A stretch of DNA of 49,386 bases from Lingula anatina (Eukaryota; Brachiopoda; Lingulata; Lingulida; Lingulidae), in contig NW_019774914.1 of assembly GCF_001039355.2 (NCBI RefSeq), positions 399,927-449,312 on the forward strand, given 5' to 3'. How positions within the stretch are numbered: position 1 is the stretch's first letter; every line of letters starts with the position of its first letter. The notes below the pieces were generated by a model. The model was not told the DNA's origin. It saw only the letters and a list, made by a program, of their open reading frames with translations, and ran no database searches. Of this stretch, positions 11,349-20,859 are shown one piece after another. The position numbers and the translations under genes were made by a program.

Positions 11349-13224
11349 TACAACTCTGGAGCAATGCAATGACTTAGTAGTTTAAAACATAAAAAGAATC
11401 AAAAGGGAGAATCATGACCATTGTTCATTGAGTGATGAGAGAAATGCCACATTTCGTTTCCGAGCGATTCACCGCGAATCAGTAACACCTCCACTCATCC
11501 CTCCTAGTATCATACGAGGACGTTTTACATATTTATAATGTCACAATAAGATTCATCTATTTCAGTGGTCCTCTTGATGCCAATAATCACAATACATTCA
11601 CATGGTGAAATATGTCAGTTTAAACGTATCTTCTAGTTGTATTGTTCTGAAGGGAGCTAAAAAATGTCATGGGTATTTTCATAATTTTCTAACATCATGA
11701 TAGAATTCTTTATTTGTGCTTTATGTAAATCTTCTTCTCATTGAAAGGATCACCTTTTAAGGTAACTGACTTAAGTTATGTTGATCTAATTACAGGGGCA
11801 TGGGAAAACCCCATCTTGTTCGGCTATCAGAATCCTCGTCAAATATTCAAAATTATTAGTTTTCTCATCACGTTATTGTGGTTAAAAAGGTAATATAAAA
11901 CAAATTTTGATTTGTGGGATATATCTGGCATTTACTCAGCTTTCATGGCCAAAATACTTCGATAAATTATCAAACAAACTGTAGCTTCAGTTACTTTCAC
12001 TTTGGCTTTCAATTTTCACAACAGATGGCGCTTTTGATTCACAATGAGAACCCATTTAAAACATGCTTTGAAAAGCCCATGAGAACCTGAAAGCATCTTA
12101 AGAGATTAAAAAAATCAAGCATACGGGTCCAATTGAAACGCTTACATGTGTTGATTTTCTGACAAGGATAGGTTAAGTATTATAACAGCCGTGATAAGGT
12201 GGCGCGGTCTATCTTGACTGAGGCATCACTCAGCTAGTTCAAAGGTAACTCTCCATATATGTCAAACTCTTTTTGATATTCAAGCTTTGTTAAAATAAAT
12301 CAATAATTAAATAATCCCAAAAGTGAAAGAAAAGTAACTGTTGTTGGGTGAGTGGGGCCGAAATTTTTAATTGTTTCTATGCTGTATTGGCCAGTGATAA
12401 CTAATGACAGGGAAAATATCAGCTAATTTAATTACAGTTAGCTTACAGTTTAAGTGTCTTATTAAACATAAAAAGGCACATGAGTATAATAGTCTGAGCA
12501 ATATATACCTATAAAGAATGAGTAAGGGAGCACACGAACAATACGTGGTGCCTCGATATGAAACTAGACAACGTTTGTGTTTTTTATCTCCAAATACTAA
12601 AAAAATCAATTAAGCTAATAAAAAGGCCGAATTTAAGAACTTTTTATATTGCATATATTTTATATTAATTATTATTGAACATCACAATAATAAAAAATAA
12701 AGAGTTGCCTATTGATGTACGTCCTGCTATGACCTTTATTAAAATTATCAATTTTACGAGATTACAAATATTGTATTGTGTTTTTGAGTAAGGGTCGTGA
12801 CATATAAAAAACAAAAGTTGCTTTTCTGTGTAAAAGGGTTTTTATCCGTTTTTCTGATGGTTCCACATAACAGACATATTTTGCCTGTAAGTCATTTCTA
12901 TATGCCCTGAGTGTCAGGGCCACTGTGAAGCTAGTTTGTTAACTATTCAAACCTTTTCAGGGGATAGCTTCACAGTCATCTTTTTTGTTATGGGATATAA
13001 ATGAAATCAAGAACGAGCTGGCAAAACTGACATCTAGAACCTAGGGTATTTCTACATATGGAATATATTAAAATAAAGTTTAAACAACATCTTTGTATTT
13101 AAATTACATAGTCAGATATGTTTTAATTTTGGAAGTCAGCATGAAAGTGTCGATCACTAGGTGCCACTAGGAGCTGGATTCACATAGAATATAATGTACT
13201 GTAACGTTCCCCTATAATTTGACC

Positions 13225-13227
<3 letters not shown>

Positions 13228-13258
<31 letters not shown>
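13228..13258. repeat. Poly-T tract in array unit
   Basis: About 30 T residues precede GTTACATAGTAAAAAG. The same tract recurs at about 13824-13846, 16065-16089 and 17588-17612. In the older units the matching place reads TTTTATTACAGAAAAAGAAA, so the tract expanded inside the unit. Confidence 0.9.
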
Positions 13259-13259
<1 letters not shown>

Positions 13260-13294
13260 TTACATAGTAAAAAGAAAAAGTCATTGCTACTGCT

Positions 13295-13822
13295 CTTTAT
13301 TTCGTCTCTCCGTAGTCCGTATAAATGAAAGAGACTTTACTTCCTTCTATGACAACGGTTTTGTTGATGCCAATAATATCACTACATTGTACAATAGAAT
13401 ATTTAAGTCAAAACGCACCAGCTGTTGAATTTATTTCAAGGGAACTAACAAATGCCCCCAATATTTTGATAAATTTTGAATATCATGACACAGGTCTAAA
13501 GTTTTGTTTCATGTGAAATTTCCTTCCCAATGTATATATAACCTTTTAAGGTATGGTGAGTGCGGGGTGATTGGATGCATCTGATCTAATTTTACACCTT
13601 GGGGGAAAACCCTAGCTAGCTATAGCTCGTCACATTTTTCCTCAGCACGTTAACGTGGTTAAGAGTATGGTATGGAGCATGTAGCAATTTATTTGACCTT
13701 TGGGCATTGTTGTCACATCCTTGTATCAAAACCTTTTATATTAAAAAAAAAGATTTTTAACACGGGTTTGGTTACTTTCTCTTTCGCTTTATATTTTACA
13801 ATACTAGATAGGTGACGCTTTC
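13295..13822 (+). repeat. 528-bp exact duplicate, copy 1 (likely uncollapsed overlap)
   Basis: This stretch appears identical to 13884-14411 at a constant 589-base offset, and it ends exactly at the single N (13823). It contains one array unit core. Exact identity against the diverged background of the other units points to a duplicated contig end, not a true repeat. Confidence 0.85.
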
Positions 13823-13823
13823 N
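13823..13823. other. Single N, contig join
   Basis: It separates two identical 528-bp stretches (13295-13822 and 13884-14411). Poly-T follows directly. Confidence 0.8.
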
Positions 13824-13883
13824 TTTTTTTTTTTTTTTTTTTTTTTGTTACAGAGTAAAAAGAAAAAGGTCATTGCTACTGAT

Positions 13884-14411
13884 CTTTATTTCGTCTCTCC
13901 GTAGTCCGTATAAATGAAAGAGACTTTACTTCCTTCTATGACAACGGTTTTGTTGATGCCAATAATATCACTACATTGTACAATAGAATATTTAAGTCAA
14001 AACGCACCAGCTGTTGAATTTATTTCAAGGGAACTAACAAATGCCCCCAATATTTTGATAAATTTTGAATATCATGACACAGGTCTAAAGTTTTGTTTCA
14101 TGTGAAATTTCCTTCCCAATGTATATATAACCTTTTAAGGTATGGTGAGTGCGGGGTGATTGGATGCATCTGATCTAATTTTACACCTTGGGGGAAAACC
14201 CTAGCTAGCTATAGCTCGTCACATTTTTCCTCAGCACGTTAACGTGGTTAAGAGTATGGTATGGAGCATGTAGCAATTTATTTGACCTTTGGGCATTGTT
14301 GTCACATCCTTGTATCAAAACCTTTTATATTAAAAAAAAAGATTTTTAACACGGGTTTGGTTACTTTCTCTTTCGCTTTATATTTTACAATACTAGATAG
14401 GTGACGCTTTC
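13884..14411 (+). repeat. 528-bp exact duplicate, copy 2
   Basis: Identical to 13295-13822. The flanking stretch just before it differs by several bases from the other copy, as expected at a low-quality contig edge next to poly-T. Confidence 0.85.
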
Positions 14412-14692
14412 AAATTCAAATTTTGAAATAATGCATAGAGAAACAGATGTCAAAAGTCTGGACCAAAATGATACCGGTCAGGAGCAACGCAATTAGTTTT
14501 ACTAGTATAATACATAAAATGGTCCAAAAGGGCGAAGCATGCTTGATGTTCATTGAGTGATGAGAGCAATGCCATGTACACCACACTCCCACCCATCCCT
14601 TCATACTACACTTAGACATTTTTCTTATTTATGATGTCACAGTTAGATTCATCTATTGCAGTGGTATTTCGGATGCCAATAATCACAATACA

Positions 14693-15813
14693 TTCACATG
14701 GTGAAATATGTCAATGTAAATGTATCTTCTAGTTGTATTGTTCTGAAGGGAGCTCAAAGATGCCATGGGTATTTTCATAATTTTCTAACATCATGATAGA
14801 ATTCTTTATTTGTGCTTTATGTAAATCTTCTTCTCATTGAAAGGATCACCTTTTAAGGTAACTGACTTAAGTTATGTTGATCTCATTACAGGGGCATGGG
14901 AAAACCTCATATTGTACGGCTATCAGAATCTTCGTCAAATATTCGAAATTATTAGTTTCCTCATCACGTTATTGTGGTTAAAAGGGTAATATAAAACACT
15001 TTTTGATTTGTTGGATATATCTGGCATTTACTCAGCTTTCGTGACCAAAATCTTTCGATAAATTATCAAACAAACTGTGGCTTCAGTTACTTTCACTTTG
15101 GCTTTAAATTTTCACAACAGATGGCGCTTTTGATTCACAATGAGAACCCATTTAAAATGTGCTTTGAAAAGCCCATGAGGACCTGAAAGCATCTTAAGAG
15201 ATTTAAAAAAAAAATCAAGCATACGGGTCCAATTGAAACGTTTCCATGTGTTGATTGTCTGACTAGGATAGGTTAATTATTATAACAGCCGTAATAAGGC
15301 GGCGCGGTCTATCTTGACTGAGGCATCACTCAGCTAGTTCATAAGGTATACTCGCCATATATGTCAAACTCTTTTTGATATTCAAACTTTGTTAAAATAA
15401 ATCAATAATTAAATACTCCCAAAAGTGATAGAAAAAGTAACTGTTGTTGGGCGAGTGGGGCAGAAGAACTTTTTTAATTGTTTCTATGCTGTATTGGCCA
15501 GTGATAACTAATGACAGGGAAAATATCAGCTAATTTAATTACAGCAAGCTTACAGTTTAAGTGTCTTATTAAACATAAAAAGGCACATGAATATAATAGT
15601 CGGAGCAATATATGCCTATAAAGAATGAGTAAGGGTCGTGACATAAAAAAGGTTGTTTTTCTGTGTAAAGGGGTTTTTATCCGTTTTTCTGATGGTTCCA
15701 CATAACAGACATATTATGCCTGTAAGTCATTTCTATATGCCCTGAGTGTCAGGGCCACTGTGAAGCTAGTTTGTTAACTATTCAAACCTTTTCAGGGGAT
15801 AGCTTCACAGTCA
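14693..15813 (+). repeat. 1121-bp exact duplicate, copy 1 (array unit)
   Basis: This matches 16099-17219 at a constant 1406-base offset with no indel seen. Downstream the two diverge modestly (15814 on against 17220 on), like two haplotypes. It carries CCTTTTAAGG at 14849-14858, the ACAACAGATGGCGCT site at 15114-15128 and the TCTTGACTGAGGCATCACTC block near 15312. Confidence 0.85.
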
Positions 15814-16097
15814 GTTTCGCTGGGGTTTCGCTGATATGGGTTATATATGAAATCAAGAACGAGCTGGCAAAAATGAAATCTAGAACCTAGGGTATTTCTA
15901 CATGGAATATATTAAAATAAAGTTTAAACAACATCTTTGTATTTAAATTACATAGTCAGATATGTTTTAATTTTGGAAGTCAGCATGAAAGTGTCGATCA
16001 CTAGGTGCCACTAGGAGCTGGATTCACACAGGATATAACGTATCGTAACGTTCCAGGTTTCAGTTTTTTTTTTTTTTTTTTTTTTTTTTGTTACAGA

Positions 16098-16098
16098 N
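16098..16098. other. Single N, contig join
   Basis: The base after it begins the exact 1121-bp copy of 14693-15813. The base before it ends a poly-T plus GTTACAGA contig edge. Confidence 0.8.
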
Positions 16099-17219
16099 TT
16101 CACATGGTGAAATATGTCAATGTAAATGTATCTTCTAGTTGTATTGTTCTGAAGGGAGCTCAAAGATGCCATGGGTATTTTCATAATTTTCTAACATCAT
16201 GATAGAATTCTTTATTTGTGCTTTATGTAAATCTTCTTCTCATTGAAAGGATCACCTTTTAAGGTAACTGACTTAAGTTATGTTGATCTCATTACAGGGG
16301 CATGGGAAAACCTCATATTGTACGGCTATCAGAATCTTCGTCAAATATTCGAAATTATTAGTTTCCTCATCACGTTATTGTGGTTAAAAGGGTAATATAA
16401 AACACTTTTTGATTTGTTGGATATATCTGGCATTTACTCAGCTTTCGTGACCAAAATCTTTCGATAAATTATCAAACAAACTGTGGCTTCAGTTACTTTC
16501 ACTTTGGCTTTAAATTTTCACAACAGATGGCGCTTTTGATTCACAATGAGAACCCATTTAAAATGTGCTTTGAAAAGCCCATGAGGACCTGAAAGCATCT
16601 TAAGAGATTTAAAAAAAAAATCAAGCATACGGGTCCAATTGAAACGTTTCCATGTGTTGATTGTCTGACTAGGATAGGTTAATTATTATAACAGCCGTAA
16701 TAAGGCGGCGCGGTCTATCTTGACTGAGGCATCACTCAGCTAGTTCATAAGGTATACTCGCCATATATGTCAAACTCTTTTTGATATTCAAACTTTGTTA
16801 AAATAAATCAATAATTAAATACTCCCAAAAGTGATAGAAAAAGTAACTGTTGTTGGGCGAGTGGGGCAGAAGAACTTTTTTAATTGTTTCTATGCTGTAT
16901 TGGCCAGTGATAACTAATGACAGGGAAAATATCAGCTAATTTAATTACAGCAAGCTTACAGTTTAAGTGTCTTATTAAACATAAAAAGGCACATGAATAT
17001 AATAGTCGGAGCAATATATGCCTATAAAGAATGAGTAAGGGTCGTGACATAAAAAAGGTTGTTTTTCTGTGTAAAGGGGTTTTTATCCGTTTTTCTGATG
17101 GTTCCACATAACAGACATATTATGCCTGTAAGTCATTTCTATATGCCCTGAGTGTCAGGGCCACTGTGAAGCTAGTTTGTTAACTATTCAAACCTTTTCA
17201 GGGGATAGCTTCACAGTCA
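16099..17219 (+). repeat. 1121-bp exact duplicate, copy 2 (array unit)
   Basis: Identical to 14693-15813. From here the sequence continues without another isolated N through CEP76 and MED27 to 46301, except for the sized gap at 32292-32539. Confidence 0.85.
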
Positions 17220-17390
17220 TCTTTTTTGTTATGGGATATAAATGAAATCAAGAACGAGCTGGCAAAACTGACATCTAGAACCTAGGGTATTTCTACATAT
17301 GGAATATATTAAAATAAAGTTTAAACAACATCTTTGTATTTAAATTACATAGTCAGATATGTTTTAATTTTGGAAGTCAGCCTGAAAGTG

Positions 17391-18400
17391 CCACAGATGG
17401 CGCTTTTGATTCACAGTGAGAACCCATTTAAAATGTACTTTGAAAAGCCAAGGAGGACCTGAGAGGATCTTAAGAGATTCGAAAAAATCAAGCATATGGG
17501 TCCAATTGAAACGTTTGAAATTGCCACTAGGTGCTGGATTCACACAGAATATAACGTATATAGTAATGTTCCCCTATCATTTGACCAGTTTTTTTTTTTT
17601 TTTTTTTTTTTTGTTACAGAGTAGAAAGAAAAAGGTCATGGCTACTGCTCTTTCTTTCACTTCCCCGTAGTCCGTATAAATGAAAGAAACTTTACTTCCT
17701 TCTATGACAACGGTTTTGTTGATGCCAATAATATCACTACATCGCACAATAGAATATTTAAGTCAAAAGGCAACGTCTGTTGTATTTATTTCAGGGGAAC
17801 TGACAAATGCCACCAATATTTTGATAAATTTTGAATATCATGACACAGATCTAAAATTTTGTTTTATCTGAAATTTCCTTCTCAATGAATATATATAACC
17901 TTTTAAGGTATGGTGAGGGCAGGGTGATTGGATGCATTTGATCTAATTTTACACCTTCGGGAAAACCCAGCTAGCTATAACTCTCATATTTTTCCTCAGC
18001 ACGTTAAGAGTGTGGTATAGAGCATGTAGCAATTTATTTGACTTTTTGGCATTGTTGTCACATCCTAGTACCAAAACTTTTTTTAAAAAAAGAAAGAAAT
18101 TTAACACGGGTTTGGTTACTTTCTCTTTCGCTTTCAATTTTACAATACCCGATAGGTGACGCTTCAAATTTAAATTTGAAAATAATCAAATATTTTTTAT
18201 CTGCGCTTCGAATCAACAGCGCATAAGTAGGTAGACAATCATCGCTAACTTTTAAAATCATTAAGTGAGAATTTAAATATTCATATCAACATATTGATTT
18301 TCTGACTGTCTGAGGTCATGTCTTACTTTTCTTTTTTGGAGACAGACTTTCTTGACTGAAGCGCCACATAGTGGTTTAATATATCCGCCATATTCGAACT
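17391..18400 (+). repeat. Last array unit, abutting the CEP76 start
   Basis: A partial unit (17391-17530, CACAGATGGCGCTTTTGATT) is followed by poly-T, GATGCCAATAAT near 17722, CCTTTTAAGG at 17899-17908, GGGAAAACCC near 17959, GATAGGTGACGCTTC near 18150, and TTGATTTTCTGAC plus TCTTGACTGAAGCGCCAC near 18293-18367. The last two blocks are the counterparts of 12150-12240. The array unit therefore reaches to within about 75-100 bp of the CEP76 ATG and probably includes its promoter. Confidence 0.7.
18360..18374 (-). promoter_or_regulatory. CTCF-like motif upstream of CEP76
   Basis: Read on the minus strand, CCACTATGTGGCGCT matches 14 of 15 positions of the CTCF core consensus. It lies about 99 bp before the CEP76 ATG, in the TTGACTGA block of the array. 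A CCGCCATATT element (18385-18394), resembling a YY1 site, is next to it. No TATA box is obvious. Function is inferred. Confidence 0.4.
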
Positions 18401-18472
18401 GGGGATAGTTTCGAAACTTATGAAAATTGAAAGGTGTTTGTACTTCAACTGTTATGGTATGATGAATATAAA

Positions 18473-20811
18473 ATGAGCTTACCACCAGAAAAGATAGGAG
18501 AACTGAAGCAAATAATTCATAATCATCTTTCACAGGTAACTAAGAAAATATGTTTGATTTTTTATTTACAATTTTGTGCCACCCTGCCGCAAGTTGGTTT
18601 CTGATTAATTTGTCTAAGCTTTGCATATTGGTACAGTCTAGTTTATTCTCAGTATACATGTTATATGTATCTATTTCTGATTCAGTGGACTAACGGTAGT
18701 GTATGTTTGATCTCCTCTATTTGGAATAGCATGGTCATCTCGTGTTTATATGGTAGGGTTACAAATTCATCGAAGTTTACTGATATAGTAACATTCAGTG
18801 TACAGTGGTAGCTTCGGTCTGGTAGCTTGATAGGCATCAGGAATGTATGGGTTTTTGAAAACTTTTTCCTGAAAAACAAAGAGAAATGTAGGTTTGGTAA
18901 CATTTTCTTTTGCTTTAAAATATCACAATACCTGGCAGGCTTCAAGTTTAAAATGAGTATAAAAGATATTTGTGTGATTAGGACCCATTTAGAACAATGT
19001 AGGTGAGGCACACATAAGGTAGTAGTTGGAATTCCAATGATACTTCTATTAAAATCACTGCACAATTTCAATTTAAGTCATCATTATTTCATTTCATATC
19101 AGCATGATATCCAGTCCAGAATAAAAGATGTATTGTCTCAAAATTTTGGCCACCAAGAAACAGTATATGACCCAGACCAGATTGGTGAAAATGAAATCTT
19201 GGATGCACTGCGTAGGCAGGGGGTGGTTGATGATATTATGCAGCAGTTGGCATTCGACGGAACATCTCGCCAAAGCCCCCTAAGGCCAGCTGCAAGATTG
19301 GTAACGAAGGATGAGAATGTGAAGGGCGGTGCTTCTAAGAAAAGTATGTTTGAAATTTTGCTTGTGATATGATTTACCTTTTTAACAGAAAGCTAGTTTT
19401 GAAATTCTCTGTTATTTTTTAGCAAGGTGATTGAGTACTAGTAAGTTCTTTTGGCAAAGACTGCCCTTAGAGCATTAGTCAACTCCCAAATTAGAAAATA
19501 ATTCCTTATAATTTTATTGCAGAAAGTTTGTCATATATGTTTCATCAACACTGGATAGCGCTATCCTATGGATAACAATATCCATCAGATAAAATCCTTA
19601 TCGCCTGGACAGTTACCCTGATGATATCAGCCATTTTTATCCACTGGAAGGCAATATCAGAGACAAAAATAAGTATCTAGGATTTGGTAAACATTATTTT
19701 ACCCAAAGGATAATTGTCCAGAGGATAACAATTTTATCTAATGAATAGTGTTATCCAGAGGATAGCACTATCCGGTGTTGATGAAACTGGGCCTAGTACT
19801 ATAAAATGTAAAATTTTAATATTTCAAATTGATTTTGTTCTATGTGGTTCACATACAGAGAGATTAAGATTTCCATGTAACTTACCGTGGTTTTATTATT
19901 CTCTAATTTATCTTTTTGTATATTCATGTTGATTGATACATTTTCTCCCTCTTTGTACTCAGCTCCAGTTGATCCAACTCGGCGCTATATCTATTTCCAA
20001 ATACTTGGTGGCAAGGCATTTCTGGAGCACTTACATGAAGGTCAGCCTGTTCAAGGTCATGCTTCAGCGACCTTCACATTGCACCTTAACTTTAGAGGTC
20101 AAAGGTTCAGCTCAAGGCCAGTGGCTTGTGCCTGTGAACCAGATTTAAAGGAAGGCTTTTTGCTTGAACTCCACAAAGATAATGCAGGTAATATGTTGAA
20201 AGAGTAGCTTAAGTTTTTAATTTTTTGTCATTGAATTTAAGTGATAGGCGGGGGGGGGGGGTAAAAAAAAAAAGGCTTAAATTTTTCACTAATTTTTATG
20301 TGAAAAATTTTATTTAACTGAGTAAACCCACTATATTTTATCACAATGTGAAAAGTAAATAAATTAAAAATATATAATGTCAACTGTGACTTTTGTCTTC
20401 AAAATCAATTTTAATGGATGGTTATTCTTCATATTCTTGCAACTTTTAAGCTGATAATTTATTTGACTGTCAAAAGTTTAATTGATGAGAAAAATGTCTC
20501 TTTTCAGGTGACACAGCCCGCATGACAGATGTTGATTTATTTTACAGTCCAAAGTTTAATTGATGAGAGAAATGTCTCTATTTTTCAGGTGATGCAGCCC
20601 GCATGGCAGACCCTACAGCCATGCTGTCAATGTGTGATCCTCTCCATCTTGTCCTTATAAAGACAGACTCCTCAGGGGACAGAACTCTGCTGTCATCCCA
20701 TTTCCTTGAATGGAGAACTGTACTAGCCTCACAGGCAGGCAGAGTTAGTATGTCCTTAGAACTCATGGGAGTAGGTAGGTCAGAGCTTATATTGGCAGGA
20801 ACAGAATGGAG

Positions 20812-20859
<48 letters not shown>

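Larger units (their letters stand above)
10925..13227 (+). repeat. Compound tandem array unit
   Basis: This unit matches 7570-8900 in its first half and 14650-16060 in its second. Landmarks are GATGCCAATAAT near 11577, CCTTTTAAGG at 11753-11762, GGGAAAACCCC near 11801, ACAACAGATGGCGCT at 12018-12032 and TCTTGACTGAGGCATCACTC near 12212. The stretch 12921-12978 contains inverted arms CACTGTGAAGCTA and TAGCTTCACAGT, a hairpin that also occurs near 15753 and 17159. Confidence 0.75.

Noticed and set aside
13325-17871. 63-codon frame repeated at 13325, 13914 and 17680
   Set aside because: The first two are one exact assembly duplicate, and the frame is not kept in the older array units, so the repetition reflects DNA duplication, not selection.
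18682-19071. 129-codon minus-strand frame in CEP76 intron 1
   Set aside because: No recognisable domain. It lies in an intron, antisense to a well-supported gene, and overlaps array-derived sequence.
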